DNA of 64,000 bases from Clostridiaceae bacterium (GTDB lineage: Bacteria > Bacillota > Clostridia > Oscillospirales > Acutalibacteraceae): assembly GCA_030530095.1 (NCBI GenBank), contig JAUMVO010000007.1, forward strand, positions 1 through 64,000, given 5' to 3'. Shown piece after piece: positions 25,967-35,185 of this stretch. The position numbers and the translations under genes were made by a program. Numbering within the stretch: the stretch's first letter is position 1; every line of letters begins with the position of its first letter. The notes beneath the pieces are model-generated. The model was given only the letters and a program-made list of their open reading frames with translations. It was not told the DNA's origin and did no database searches.

Positions 25967-26890
25967 ATGAGAAGCGTTATGGACGTGCTCGATTTAAGCG
26001 TTGACGAGCTTAACGAGCTGATAAAAACCGCGCTCGACATCATTGACAATCCCGAAAAGTACGCTCACGTCTGCGACGGCAAAAAGCTTGCGACGCTTTT
26101 CTTCGAACCGTCAACGAGGACGAGAATGAGCTTTGAAGCAGCTATGTATGAGCTGGGCGGTCACGTAATCTCAATGAGCGACGCAGGCTCATCGTCTGCG
26201 GCGAAGGGCGAAAGCGTTGCCGACACGGCGAAAACCGTAAGCTGTTATGCGGACATTATCGCAATGCGTCACCCGAAGGAGGGCGCTCCGTATATTGCGT
26301 CAAAGAGTGCGACTATTCCCGTAATCAACGCCGGTGACGGCGGACACAATCACCCGACTCAGACGCTTGCGGATTTACTGACAATCTACCGTGAAAAGGG
26401 AACGTTCGAAAACCTGACAATCGGTCTTTGCGGCGACCTTAAATTCGGCAGAACGGTACATTCGCTCATCAATGCGATGTCGCGTTATGAGGGCAACAAA
26501 TTCATACTTATCTCGCCCGAGGAGCTGAAGCTTCCCAGCTACGTAAAGAAGGACGTGCTTCAGAAAAACGGCATACCCTACGAGCAGACGACCGACCTCG
26601 TCGGCGTTATGCCGCAGCTTGATATACTCTATATGACGAGAGTTCAGAGAGAACGTTTCTTCAACGAGGAGGATTATCTCCGCTTAAAGGACAGCTACAT
26701 TCTCGACACAAAGAAGATGGAATACGCAAGGGACAGCCTTTCGGTTATGCACCCCCTGCCGAGAGTCAACGAGATAAGCGTCGCCATTGACGACGACCCG
26801 AGAGCCTGCTATTTCAAGCAGGTGCTTAACGGCAAGTATATGAGAATGGCGCTCATACTCAAACTCTTAAAGGAGGCGGGAACTATATGA
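25967..26890 (+). CDS. pyrB: Aspartate carbamoyltransferase catalytic chain
   Basis: 307 aa. Condenses carbamoyl phosphate with aspartate. [14 protein letters not shown] (about residue 47), [19 protein letters not shown] and [10 protein letters not shown] are the substrate-binding motifs. ATGA overlap with pyrI indicates coupled synthesis of the two chains. The start ATG has GGAG 8-10 nt upstream. Confidence 0.96.
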   Translation: MRSVMDVLDLSVDELNELIKTALDIIDNPEKYAHVCDGKKLATLFFEPSTRTRMSFEAAMYELGGHVISMSDAGSSSAAKGESVADTAKTVSCYADIIAMRHPKEGAPYIASKSATIPVINAGDGGHNHPTQTLADLLTIYREKGTFENLTIGLCGDLKFGRTVHSLINAMSRYEGNKFILISPEELKLPSYVKKDVLQKNGIPYEQTTDLVGVMPQLDILYMTRVQRERFFNEEDYLRLKDSYILDTKKMEYARDSLSVMHPLPRVNEISVAIDDDPRACYFKQVLNGKYMRMALILKLLKEAGTI

Positions 26891-27303
26891 ACGTAGATTC
26901 AATTCAGAACGGTATGGTTATCGACCACATCAGAGCGGGCTACGGCATGAAGCTCTATGAGCTGTTAGGCCTCGACGAGCTTGACGTTTCAATAGCCATT
27001 ATCAAGAACGTTTCGTCCAAGAAGCTCGGCAAAAAGGACATAATAAAAATTGACGCGGACATCCCCGTCAATCTCGATATCATAGGCTACGTTGACCCGA
27101 GCGCAACCGTCAATATTATTAAGGACGGTAAGCTTGTGGAAAAGATGGTCATAGGACTTCCCAAGACGCTGACGAATGTTATAAAGTGCAAGAATCCGCG
27201 CTGTATAACCTCCTGCGAGCAGGAAATCGACCACGTTTTCAAGCTGACCGATGAAGCCAACAAAATATACCGCTGTGTATATTGCGAGACAAAGGCAAAC
27301 TGA
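26887..27303 (+). CDS. pyrI: Aspartate carbamoyltransferase regulatory chain
   Basis: 138 aa. N-terminal nucleotide-binding domain ([21 protein letters not shown]) and C-terminal zinc domain with CKNPRC and YRCVYC, the CX4C...CX2C set that contacts PyrB. Its presence means an allosteric, CTP/ATP-sensing ATCase. It is the last gene of the operon, 15 bp before a strong terminator. Confidence 0.95.
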   Translation: MNVDSIQNGMVIDHIRAGYGMKLYELLGLDELDVSIAIIKNVSSKKLGKKDIIKIDADIPVNLDIIGYVDPSATVNIIKDGKLVEKMVIGLPKTLTNVIKCKNPRCITSCEQEIDHVFKLTDEANKIYRCVYCETKAN

Positions 27304-27318
27304 ATAAAGCAAAAAAAC

Positions 27319-27348
27319 AAAGGGTAAGGAAAATTCCTTACCCTTTTA
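27319..27348. terminator. Bidirectional terminator between pyrI and the symporter gene
   Basis: AAAGGGTAAGGAA and TTCCTTACCCTTTT form a perfect stem with A-run on the left and T-run on the right. It serves the pyr operon and the converging minus-strand symporter gene. Confidence 0.85.
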
Positions 27349-27363
27349 TCATTGTTGTATTAT

Positions 27364-28875
27364 TTATTCCTCAACCTTAAAGCCTGCGGCCTCGCGCTTT
27401 TCGGCGAGCTGAGCCTGCATTTCCTTTTTCTTGTTACCCGAAAGAGTGTAGAAGAACATCGGAATTGCGCACAGCAGCATACTCAGTCCGGGAATTACCG
27501 AAACGAGCGAGAACATAGCGAAGTTCTGACCCCTCGTCAGCTCGGTTGCGGCGGTGATAACCTCGGAGTTGAGCATCTGGTCGGGCTTGAAGCCGATTAC
27601 CATATACATAACGATTATTCCGCAGGTCGAGAATGCCGAGCCGAACTTGTTGATGAAGCCCTGACACGCCGAACCTAGCGCATTGTCGCGGTGGCCCGTC
27701 TTAAGCTCCATATAGTCGAGGCAGTCGTAAATCATAGCTATTGAAAGCGTGTTGATAACGCCCAGCGGTATGCACTGAACAAGTACGAAGGGTATGCAGG
27801 CATAAAGATTGTTCGTAAACCACGCGATAAGCGTTGTGCCGATACTTGCAACAAAGCCTGCAAGGCATGTTGTAATAAGCAGCTTCTTGTAGTCGAAGCG
27901 CTTCATAAGCGAGGGCATAAGTATCGTTGCGCCGAACATACCTACAACCGCGCAAAGCTGGAATATAGTCTTTACCGAGGAAACGGAAGCCGAAATAGCG
28001 GCAGTCTTTTCCTCAAGCGTCATGTTGCTGTAATCGGGTCCGATATAGAAAGCGTATCTTGCAACGTGAATTGCAGCCGCCTGAACCATATAACGTCCGC
28101 TTGAAAGAATACCCATAATTATAACGAGTATAAGCGGCTTGCAACGGAAAACTCTCGAAAGCGTTGAAGGCTCGCCCTCAACCTTCTTTGTAGGAGGCGG
28201 AACCGCTCTTTCCTTGATATGGAAATAGGAATTGATATAGAGCACCATACCGATTACGACAACGGTAACCGAGATTATTCTGTACAGATTTTTGTTGTAC
28301 TGCTCGGGATTGCTCGCGTCAATGAATTTCGGCAGCAGCAGTCCGAACGCAAAGAAGAAAATCTCGGGCAGCGCCGAGCCGACGGAGTTCCAGATTTTTG
28401 AGAAGGAAACAACGTGGCTTCTCTCGTCGGGATTGGGTGTTATAACGTTCGGGAAGCTCCAGAACGGAACGTCCGCCATAGTGTAGCACATACCCCAGAG
28501 AACATAAACTATTGCCGAGAATACCATTAACGGCTTTATGTCCATATTCGGGCTGACATACATAAGTATCGTCAGTACCGTAACGGGAGCGGCGGCGAAA
28601 AGAATATAAGGCTTTAACTTACCCCATTTCGTTTCGTGGCGGTCAACTATTATACCCATAAGCGGGTCGTTGATTGCGTCCCATACACGAGCAAGGAGCA
28701 TAAGCATCAGCACGAACATAAGCGGAAGATGAAGAATGTTTACGTAGTAGTCGCTTATGTAGCTGGACATCATGGCGTAAATCATGCCCTGACCGAGTCC
28801 GCCCAGAGAGAACATCCACAGTTCCTTCTTGCCGACATAGGTCTTGGGAGCATTAGCTGTATCGGTTTTTCCCAT
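27364..28875 (-). CDS. MFS transporter, GPH (glycoside-pentoside-hexuronide:cation symporter) family
   Basis: 503 aa with about 12 hydrophobic segments. GLGQGMIYAMMSSYISDYYVNIL at the N terminus and DAINDPLMGIIVDRHETKWGKLKPYIL are the family hallmarks (loop 2-3 cation/sugar motif). It probably imports a sugar or glycoside with Na+ or H+; the substrate cannot be told, and no glycosidase lies next to it. RBS AAAGGGG upstream. Single-gene unit. Confidence 0.9.
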   Translation of the reverse strand: MGKTDTANAPKTYVGKKELWMFSLGGLGQGMIYAMMSSYISDYYVNILHLPLMFVLMLMLLARVWDAINDPLMGIIVDRHETKWGKLKPYILFAAAPVTVLTILMYVSPNMDIKPLMVFSAIVYVLWGMCYTMADVPFWSFPNVITPNPDERSHVVSFSKIWNSVGSALPEIFFFAFGLLLPKFIDASNPEQYNKNLYRIISVTVVVIGMVLYINSYFHIKERAVPPPTKKVEGEPSTLSRVFRCKPLILVIIMGILSSGRYMVQAAAIHVARYAFYIGPDYSNMTLEEKTAAISASVSSVKTIFQLCAVVGMFGATILMPSLMKRFDYKKLLITTCLAGFVASIGTTLIAWFTNNLYACIPFVLVQCIPLGVINTLSIAMIYDCLDYMELKTGHRDNALGSACQGFINKFGSAFSTCGIIVMYMVIGFKPDQMLNSEVITAATELTRGQNFAMFSLVSVIPGLSMLLCAIPMFFYTLSGNKKKEMQAQLAEKREAAGFKVEE

Positions 28876-28937
28876 AGTGATTCCCCTTTATCAGTTTATA
28901 AAAACAATATATCACATTTTTAACGATAATAAAAGCA

Positions 28938-29912
28938 TTATTTCAGCGGGATTTCAAAAGTTGAATTCGGCACTGAAGGGTCGGTGTATTTTCCGTCGGC
29001 GAAAACTCTTGAACGGCAGACGATTTTATTATCAAAAACTTCAAATACGTATCCCTGCGAAAAAGGCTTGAAGACGCCGTGATTTATAACGCCTACGGTC
29101 GGAACGTTTATTGCCTTGAAGGCGCCGCAATCCTCATAGGTGTACTGACTCGTGCAGTAGTGAAGATGACCGGTAACATATATAACGTTTTCGTGCTTTT
29201 CAAAAATACTTCTCAGCTTATCGGACTCGTTGCCGACCGAGCCGCGCCACTTTCCCCTGCCCAGAAACGTTACGGGCAGACCGTTGGTGTGCTTTATGGG
29301 CTGATGGTTGAAAACGAAAACGGGCTTGCCGCTGTCGTCATTCTTCGAAAGCTCTGAGTCAAGCCATTCAAGCTGTCTGTCGGAAATATACGACGCTTCA
29401 AAGCTGTTTTTATCAGCGCCGAGCATAATGAATTTATAGCCCTCAACGTCCTTTGAGAAATAATATCTGTCGTCGGGCCCCTGTTCTCCGTCTGAAAGAA
29501 GTCCCAAAAAGCGGTTGAATTTTGCAAGCTGAGTTTTATAGTTTCTTATTCTCACGTCGTGATTGCCAGAAACGGCGAAAACGTGCTTTATCTTTTTTGC
29601 GGCAGGCTCAAGCAGATGCGCGAGAAAGCGGTATTCGCACCACGCTCCGTATTCGGCAAGGTCGCCGCAGAGCACAAGTGCATCAAGCGGCTCTTTCACA
29701 TTTTCAAGGTCGCGTACCGCATTGAACACACGGTACGAGCGCAAGGGAGAGAGCGCCGAAATCTGCGGGTCGCCCCAGACGACGAACGAAAGCTTTGAAT
29801 TTCTATCCTTTTCAATGGGCTCGTCTGCATAATGCGGCTCAAGCGAAGCGGTCATTCTTGAAAGCTGCTTTTCCATTCTTTTGTAGAAGAATTCCGATAT
29901 TCTGTCAGTCAT
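28938..29912 (-). CDS. Calcineurin-like metallophosphoesterase
   Basis: About 324 aa from ATG 29912, which overlaps the stop of the TtcA-type gene (coupled); a longer frame to 29996 runs through that gene. Metal motifs: VVWGDPQIS (DxQ in place of the usual DxH), LCGDLAEYG, VSGNHDVR and VTGHLHYC. No signal peptide, so cytoplasmic. The substrate is unknown. Confidence 0.85.
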   Translation of the reverse strand: MTDRISEFFYKRMEKQLSRMTASLEPHYADEPIEKDRNSKLSFVVWGDPQISALSPLRSYRVFNAVRDLENVKEPLDALVLCGDLAEYGAWCEYRFLAHLLEPAAKKIKHVFAVSGNHDVRIRNYKTQLAKFNRFLGLLSDGEQGPDDRYYFSKDVEGYKFIMLGADKNSFEASYISDRQLEWLDSELSKNDDSGKPVFVFNHQPIKHTNGLPVTFLGRGKWRGSVGNESDKLRSIFEKHENVIYVTGHLHYCTSQYTYEDCGAFKAINVPTVGVINHGVFKPFSQGYVFEVFDNKIVCRSRVFADGKYTDPSVPNSTFEIPLK

Positions 29913-30633
29913 TTTCACCCGTCCCCCATTCGCTGATATTTCCCGTCTGCATGGCGCCGATAATCTTCTGCCGAAGCATCGGGTAATCCTTTTCAAGCTC
30001 TTTTATAAGCTCCTTGGTTTTCTGTCTCTGGGTAATCTTATCGGCGGGACACTTGCTCTTTACAACGGGCAAATCCAGCCTTTTTACCGCATTTTCGATA
30101 TCCCGCTCATAGAGAAAAACAAGCGGTCTTATCATATACAAATCCTTGATTGAAAGATATGAAACGGGTGAAAAGCACTCCGCCCTGCCGCCTTCAAGCA
30201 GATTCATCATAAAGGTTTCGGCGGCGTCGTCGAGATGGTGTCCGAGAGCGATTTTGTTACAGCCGTATTGCTTCGCGGTGTCGTGAAGAAGTCCGCGTCT
30301 CATTTTGGCGCACAGGCTGCAGGGGTTCTTCTCTTTCCTGTCCTCAAAAATAACCTGCCAGAGATTGGTCGGCTTTACGTGATATTCAACATCAAGCTCC
30401 TTACAGAGCTTTTCAATTTCCGAAAAGTCGCCGTCCTCACCGTTGAAACGGTAGTCGAGAGTAATTCCGACAAGTTCAAAGTGCTTAGGATAAAAGTCCC
30501 GAAGCTTCGCAAGAGTATATAAAAGGGCGACGGAATCCTTGCCGCCCGAAACTCCGACGGCAATTCTGTCACCCTCTGATATCATGTTGTACTTGTCAAT
30601 TGCCGCACGGGCAAGACTTAACAGCTTTTTCAT
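29905..30633 (-). CDS. ttcA: TtcA-type tRNA thiolation / ATP-PP-loop protein
   Basis: 242 aa. The PP-loop GVSGGKDSVALLYTLAKL (about residue 28) activates tRNA by adenylation; NPCSLCAKMRRG (about residue 108) supplies the CxxC, and a third cysteine in KSKCPADKITQRQ completes the Fe-S ligand set of TtcA. The family makes 2-thiocytidine at tRNA position 32. Firmicutes homologues are sometimes called only TtcA-like, so the exact position modified is inference. Confidence 0.85.
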   Translation of the reverse strand: MKKLLSLARAAIDKYNMISEGDRIAVGVSGGKDSVALLYTLAKLRDFYPKHFELVGITLDYRFNGEDGDFSEIEKLCKELDVEYHVKPTNLWQVIFEDRKEKNPCSLCAKMRRGLLHDTAKQYGCNKIALGHHLDDAAETFMMNLLEGGRAECFSPVSYLSIKDLYMIRPLVFLYERDIENAVKRLDLPVVKSKCPADKITQRQKTKELIKELEKDYPMLRQKIIGAMQTGNISEWGTGEND

Positions 30634-30684
30634 ATAATTCCTTTTTTATGCAAATTTGAGTTTAGCGAGGAGAAGTAGGATAGA

Positions 30685-30845
30685 ACATCAGCCTCCCTTG
30701 TCAAAGGGAGGGGGACCGCCGTACGGCGGTGGTGGGATTCTTTTTACTGTTATATCAAGCTTTCTTGAATCCCCTCGCCAGCGTTCGCTGGCCCTCTCCC
30801 CTTTAACAAGGGGCGCTGTTTTGCTCTATCAAACTCAGCGATAAA
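30685..30845. repeat. Intergenic palindromic repeat block
   Basis: CCTCCCTTGTCAAAGGGAGG, ACCGCCGTACGGCGGT, CCAGCGTTCGCTGG and CCCCTTTAACAAGGGG follow each other between ttcA and trmD, ending with GATAAACTCCGATTT, a string shared (inverted) with the repeat blocks near 53003, 53265 and 56161. No gene is seen here. Confidence 0.7.
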
Positions 30846-30856
30846 CTCCGATTTGT

Positions 30857-31594
30857 CTATTCTTCGCTTTTTAGTGTTTCCAGATATTCAATATCCTTTT
30901 TCGTAAGCTCGGCTTTTTCAAGCATATCGGGACGGCGCTCAAAGGTGCGCTTGAGCGACTGCTGACGGCGCCATTTGTCGATATTTTCGTGGTGTCCCGA
31001 AATGAGAACTTCGGGCACCTCTTTGCCGTGCCATTCAAACGGACGTGTATATTGCGGATATTCGAGCAGACCGTCATAATGGCTCTCGAGCGACTTTGCC
31101 TCGTCGTTGGGAAGCACGCCGTCAATCATTCTCGCAACCGCGTCAGCAAGCATCAGCGCGGGCAGCTCGCCGCCCGTCAGCACGTAGTCGCCGACCGAGA
31201 TTTCCTCGTCAACGATTTCCTCGAGCACTCTTTCGTCAACGCCCTCATAGTGACCGCAGAGAATAACAATTTCGTCAAGCTCCGAAAGCTCCTTAACTCT
31301 CTGCTGGGTGAGCGTTTTGCCCTGAGGCGACATATAGATAAGATGCGGCTTGTCGGATTTTGATTTTTCCGATATCGCCTTATAACAGTCGTAAATCGGC
31401 TGAGCCTGCATAAGCATACCCATTCCGCCGCCGTAGGTTGCGTCGTCAACGTTGTTGTGCTTATCGGTTGTATAATCGCGGATATTTACCGCTTCGATTT
31501 CGATTATTCCCTTCTCCCTTGCTCTGCCGATTATGCTTTCAGATAAAACGGAATTGCACATTTCGGGAAAGAGCGTCATTATACTAATCTTCAT
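30857..31594 (-). CDS. trmD: tRNA (guanine-N1)-methyltransferase
   Basis: 245 aa from ATG 31594 (MKISIMTLFPEM), the family's standard N terminus; a GTG at 31606 is possible but its ribosome site is too close. SPOUT fold with deep knot: LCGHYEGVDERV and DYVLTGGELPALMLADAVARMIDGVLP; C-terminal GLLEYPQYTRP. Methylates G37 of tRNAs. Overlaps rimM by 11 bp at the end of the SRP/ribosome operon. Confidence 0.96.
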   Translation of the reverse strand: MKISIMTLFPEMCNSVLSESIIGRAREKGIIEIEAVNIRDYTTDKHNNVDDATYGGGMGMLMQAQPIYDCYKAISEKSKSDKPHLIYMSPQGKTLTQQRVKELSELDEIVILCGHYEGVDERVLEEIVDEEISVGDYVLTGGELPALMLADAVARMIDGVLPNDEAKSLESHYDGLLEYPQYTRPFEWHGKEVPEVLISGHHENIDKWRRQQSLKRTFERRPDMLEKAELTKKDIEYLETLKSEE

Positions 31595-32120
31595 CTTCCC
31601 TGACACTCTCCTCCCCGGAAAAAAGGCCTTTCAGCGCCTTTATATAAACGGTCTTGTTTTCAATATCGGCTGACACAACCACGTCCTTTATAGCGGGTAC
31701 GAGGACGTCCTTTCCCGACGGCTCCTTAACCGTCCAGACGTCGTTTGCGGGGTATTTCTGCACGTCGGTAATACTGCCGTAAACGGTATCGGTACCGTCC
31801 TCAACTACCCTGCAGCCGAGCAGGTCCTCAACAAACCACGTGTTTTCGGGAAGGTCGGCAGACTCACGGTCGATATAAAGCACCTTCTGCCTGAGAGACT
31901 GCGCCTTTTCCATAGTGTCAATGCCCTCTAATTTAAGCAGAACGATATTGCCGTGCACCCTTGCGGACTGCACAGCCACGGACTGTTTTCCCTCTGCGTC
32001 AAAGTACAGGGTATTGAATTTCGTTGCAAAGTCGGCACTGTCGCACCACGGATTGAAACGCATTTCTCCGCGCACGCCGTGAGTGGAAACAATCTGACCG
32101 AGTTCAAGATACTGCTTCAC
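31584..32120 (-). CDS. rimM: 16S rRNA processing / ribosome maturation factor RimM
   Basis: 178 aa. N-terminal RimM domain (LGQIVSTHGVRGEMRFNPW) and C-terminal PRC barrel (VEDLLGCRVVEDG... DVLVPAIKDVV). Helps assembly of the 30S head near S19. Placed between khpA and trmD as in other Firmicutes. Confidence 0.95.
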   Translation of the reverse strand: MKQYLELGQIVSTHGVRGEMRFNPWCDSADFATKFNTLYFDAEGKQSVAVQSARVHGNIVLLKLEGIDTMEKAQSLRQKVLYIDRESADLPENTWFVEDLLGCRVVEDGTDTVYGSITDVQKYPANDVWTVKEPSGKDVLVPAIKDVVVSADIENKTVYIKALKGLFSGEESVREDED

Positions 32121-32136
32121 AATAACAACACCTTAA

Positions 32137-32163
32137 AAATGACAATACGGGCGATTAAAAAAT
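32137..32163. repeat. Short GGGCGAT palindrome between khpA and rimM
   Basis: AATACGGGCGATTAAAAAATCGCCCTTAT: a single unit of the GGGCGA...TCGCCC palindromes found elsewhere, inside the operon; may act as an mRNA hairpin. Confidence 0.5.
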
Positions 32164-32187
32164 CGCCCTTATGTGTCATAATCTTTT

Positions 32188-32421
32188 TTAGTCGATATCG
32201 ACCTGGACCTTGCTGCCGTCCTTGGTAGCGCGGGCCTTGATAACGGTTCTGATAGCCTTGGCAATTCTGCCCTGCTTACCGATAACTCTGCCCATCTCGC
32301 TCTCGTCAACGTGAAGGTGGTAAACGGTGATGCCTCTTTCGTTAGGCTCGTCTACGCTGACGCTGACCGAATCGGGATTCTCAACAAGTCCCTTTGCGAT
32401 CATTTCAAGAAGCTCTTTCAT
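32188..32421 (-). CDS. khpA: KH-domain RNA-binding protein KhpA
   Basis: 77 aa. A single type II KH domain with VIGKQGRIAKAIRTVIKA, the GxxG loop. KhpA forms dimers or pairs with KhpB (Jag) and binds RNA, affecting cell division and sRNA use in other Firmicutes. Its position directly after rpsP is conserved. Confidence 0.92.
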   Translation of the reverse strand: MKELLEMIAKGLVENPDSVSVSVDEPNERGITVYHLHVDESEMGRVIGKQGRIAKAIRTVIKARATKDGSKVQVDID

Positions 32422-32441
32422 CTGAGAAGACCTCCCCGAAA

Positions 32442-32687
32442 TTAATCAATAATGCCGTTCTGCTTAAGGAGAGCCTTAACGGTATCGGTCGGCTGAGCGC
32501 CGTTCTTAATCCACTGTGCAGCCTTTTCAGCGTCAATCTTGACAACTACCGGCTCCTTCATAGGATCGAAATAACCGATTTCCTCAATGCACTTGCCGTC
32601 ACGGGGTGAACGTGAATCCGCAACGATGATTCTGTAGAAAGGAGCCTTCTTGGCGCCCATTCTGCGAAGTCTGATTTTTACTGCCAT
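32442..32687 (-). CDS. rpsP: 30S ribosomal protein S16
   Basis: 81 aa from ATG 32687, with TTGGAGG upstream; an upstream ATG in frame (32702) overlaps the ribosome site. [26 protein letters not shown] is the S16 signature. Confidence 0.97.
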   Translation of the reverse strand: MAVKIRLRRMGAKKAPFYRIIVADSRSPRDGKCIEEIGYFDPMKEPVVVKIDAEKAAQWIKNGAQPTDTVKALLKQNGIID

Positions 32688-32756
32688 TTTGTTTTCCTCC
32701 AAAATATATTTGAATTTTTATTTATACCAATCACTCAAAGGTGCTTGATTACTTAA

Positions 32757-34115
32757 TTACATCGGGAAGCCGCCCATAGGTCCCTGACCGCCGCCGAGGT
32801 TCATTTTGCCTAACTTGCGGCGCATACCCTTGGAATTAAACTGCTTCATCATCTTCTGCATATTGCGGTACTGGGCAAGAAGACGGTTGACGTCCTCAAC
32901 CTGCATTCCGCAGCCCGCCGCGATTCTGCGCTTTCTCGAAGGATTGATGATATCGGGATTTGAGCGCTCCTTCGGCGTCATTGAATAGATAATCGCCTGA
33001 ATAACGTCAAGCTGTTTATCGTCAACGTCGATATCCTTAATTTTGCCGCCGATGCCCGGTATCATTGAAAGAAGGTCCTTCATCGAGCCCATCTTCTTTA
33101 CCTGCTGCATCTGTTCAAGCAAGTCGTTAAGGTCGAATTTGTTTTTACGGAGTTTTTCCTCCATCTCGGCGGCCTTTTTCTCGTCGAGCGTCTGCTCCGC
33201 CTTTTCGATAAGTGAGAGCACGTCGCCCATGCCGAGTATTCTCGAAGCCATTCTGTCGGGGTGGAAGTAGTCGAGCTCGTCAAGCTTTTCGCCCGTGCCG
33301 ACGAACTTGATAGGCTTGCCGGTTACGGCTCTGGCTGAGAGCGCCGCGCCGCCTCTGGTGTCGCCGTCCATCTTGGTAAGCACCATACCGTCGATACCCA
33401 ATGTTTCGTCGAAGGTACTCGCAACGGTAACGGCGTCCTGACCGGTCATGGCGTCAACTACGAGCAGTATTTCGTGCGGATGAACCGCGGACTTGATATT
33501 CTGAAGCTCCTCCATAAGCTCGGCGTCGATATGCAGACGGCCCGCCGTATCTATGATAACGTAGTCGAAGCCCTTGTCCTTTGCATACGAAACCGCCTTT
33601 TCGGAAATCTCGACGGGATTGCCCTGCCCCATTTCAAATACGGGCACGTCAACCTGCTCGCCGACAACCTGCAGCTGCTTGATAGCGGCGGGACGGTAAA
33701 CGTCGCACGCTACAAGCAAAGGTCTATGGTTTTCCTTTTTGAGTTTTAATGCAATTTTGGCGCAGTGTGTGGTTTTACCCGAGCCCTGAAGGCCGCACAT
33801 CATAACGATTGTGGGCGGATGATTGGCGTAGGCAAGTCTTGTCTGAGTGCCGCCCATAAGGTCGGTCAGCTCCTCGTTGACAATCTTGATAACCATCTGC
33901 GCGGGAGTAAGGCTCTCCATAACGGCGGAGCCTATCGCCCTGTCGGTAACCCTCTGGGTAAAATCCTTGGCTACCTTATAGTTAACGTCAGCTTCCAGAA
34001 GCGCAAGGCGTACCTCGCGCATCGCCGCCTTAACGTCGTTTTCGTTAAGCGAGCCCTTGCTGCGAAGCTTTTTGAAGGCAGATTCAAGTCTGTCTGATAA
34101 GCTTTCAAATGCCAT
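32757..34115 (-). CDS. ffh: Signal recognition particle protein Ffh
   Basis: 452 aa. N domain, GTPase G domain (GLQGSGKTTHCAKIALKL, DTAGRLHID, TKMDGDTRGGAALS) and methionine-rich M domain (GSMKDLLSMIPG, SRKRRIAAGCGMQVEDVNRLL, MMKQF, GPMGGFPM) that binds 4.5S/SRP RNA. Targets nascent membrane proteins. Directly downstream of ylxM, its usual partner. Confidence 0.97.
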   Translation of the reverse strand: MAFESLSDRLESAFKKLRSKGSLNENDVKAAMREVRLALLEADVNYKVAKDFTQRVTDRAIGSAVMESLTPAQMVIKIVNEELTDLMGGTQTRLAYANHPPTIVMMCGLQGSGKTTHCAKIALKLKKENHRPLLVACDVYRPAAIKQLQVVGEQVDVPVFEMGQGNPVEISEKAVSYAKDKGFDYVIIDTAGRLHIDAELMEELQNIKSAVHPHEILLVVDAMTGQDAVTVASTFDETLGIDGMVLTKMDGDTRGGAALSARAVTGKPIKFVGTGEKLDELDYFHPDRMASRILGMGDVLSLIEKAEQTLDEKKAAEMEEKLRKNKFDLNDLLEQMQQVKKMGSMKDLLSMIPGIGGKIKDIDVDDKQLDVIQAIIYSMTPKERSNPDIINPSRKRRIAAGCGMQVEDVNRLLAQYRNMQKMMKQFNSKGMRRKLGKMNLGGGQGPMGGFPM

Positions 34116-34124
34116 CGTGATACC

Positions 34125-34487
34125 TCATTCAATAACAGAGAGCGCAAGAGACTTGATTCTTACGGTAGTCTCGTTTATCTCTCTGGACAAATCGTGTTCA
34201 AGATTATAGGCGTTAATCGCGTCGGCGCAGTCGATAATCTCGCGGATGCGCGCTTCAATCTCGTCGTTGCGCTTTGCAAAGCCGAGCCGCGCCTCCATAT
34301 CGTAAAGCTGAGCCTCGGCGCGCTTGATAGCGTCGCGTACGCCCTGACGGGTGATACCCTCATTCTCGGCGATTTCCGCCAGGGAAAGGTCGTCGTTATA
34401 GTAGAAATTCAGAAAATCTCTCTGCTTTTCAGTGAGCATTTCGCCGTATATATCATATAAAATGGTAATCTCTACGTTGTTTGCCAC
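34125..34487 (-). CDS. ylxM: YlxM/p13-like SRP-associated HTH protein
   Basis: 120 aa, GTG start with GGGAGGT 7 nt upstream. Sigma-region-4-like helix-turn-helix: LTEKQRDFLNFYYNDDLSLAEIAENEGITRQGVRDAIKRAEAQL. YlxM is co-encoded with ffh in Firmicutes and Mycoplasma and modulates SRP function. It is the first gene of the operon. Confidence 0.93.
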   Translation of the reverse strand: MANNVEITILYDIYGEMLTEKQRDFLNFYYNDDLSLAEIAENEGITRQGVRDAIKRAEAQLYDMEARLGFAKRNDEIEARIREIIDCADAINAYNLEHDLSREINETTVRIKSLALSVIE

Positions 34488-34519
34488 AGCACTGACCTCC
34501 CGTCTGATAATAAAAGTCG

Positions 34520-34579
34520 CCCTGTAAAGTGATTTACTTTACAGGGTGCTATTATACTATGCAATTACTGTTTTGTCAA
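34520..34579 (-). promoter_or_regulatory. Promoter of the ylxM-ffh operon with palindrome at the start site
   Basis: Minus strand TTGACA (34574-34579), 17-bp spacer, TATAAT (34551-34556). A perfect 11-bp inverted repeat CCCTGTAAAGT-(5)-ACTTTACAGGG (34520-34546) begins 4 nt after the -10, that is, at or near the RNA 5' end. It could be an operator or a 5' stabilising hairpin. Confidence 0.8.
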
Positions 34580-34596
34580 GAGAAAAATCTCTCAAA

Positions 34597-35022
34597 TCAA
34601 CCCCAGTCGATAACGGCTGCGTTATCCTCGTCAAGCGGATCGCCGTTGCCGATTACAACACCTTCGCCGGAAGACTGAGTTGTCTGGGGAGCGGATGTGG
34701 CGGGTGTTGAGCCGTTCGCGGTAGTTGCGGCCTGAGTTTCCTTAGCATGGCTGATTGACTCAGCTTCCTTTGTAACCTGTTCGCCGGTCTTGGTAACAAG
34801 GTCATCATATAAATCAACAGCGCCGTCAAGGCTTGTAGTAACGGGAATGTGCTCGCCTTCCTTATTGGTAACGTATTGTTCGCCGTTTTCCTCGGTAAGT
34901 ACCTCTATTTCGGCGGCAGACGTTGTTGTGGTTTCGTCCTCGCCCTTTTTGGTGCCGCAGGCGCAAAGCATAACACATACAATAACGATTATGACTGCAA
35001 TAGCAATAATTGTCTTTTTCAT
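34597..35022 (-). CDS. Small lipoprotein of unknown function
   Basis: 141 aa. Signal peptide with hydrophobic run (residues 4-17) and lipobox MLCAC-G, so cysteine 21 or so is lipidated. The mature part is Thr/Ser/Glu-rich (TTTTSAAE, ATTANGSTPATSAPQTTQSS) and disordered-looking, ending in an acidic DPLDEDNAAVIDWG. No domain recognised. It has its own promoter. Confidence 0.8.
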   Translation of the reverse strand: MKKTIIAIAVIIVIVCVMLCACGTKKGEDETTTTSAAEIEVLTEENGEQYVTNKEGEHIPVTTSLDGAVDLYDDLVTKTGEQVTKEAESISHAKETQAATTANGSTPATSAPQTTQSSGEGVVIGNGDPLDEDNAAVIDWG

Positions 35023-35053
35023 AAACTGACCTCCGTATTTGGATTACCAAAAT

Positions 35054-35082
35054 ATTATAACAGTATGTGATGATATTTGCAA
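35054..35082 (-). promoter_or_regulatory. Promoter of the lipoprotein gene
   Basis: Minus strand TTGCAA (35077-35082), 17-bp spacer, TATAAT (35054-35059); the CGGAGG ribosome site follows. Confidence 0.75.
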
Positions 35083-35117
35083 TAACCTTGCACAAATAAA
35101 TTTGTGAATAAAAAATA

Positions 35118-35146
35118 TTGAATTTGCATAAAAAGTATAGTATAAT
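35118..35146 (+). promoter_or_regulatory. Promoter of the MgtC/SapB-like gene
   Basis: TTGAAT (35118-35123), 17-bp spacer, TATAAT (35141-35146). Confidence 0.7.
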
Positions 35147-35185
35147 CGGCATATAGTTAAAAATTAAGTACCGGCGGTGAAAAAA

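Noticed and set aside
32757..34487. SRP RNA or other structured RNA within the ffh operon
   Set aside because: No 4.5S-like tetraloop domain found; the region is fully coding.
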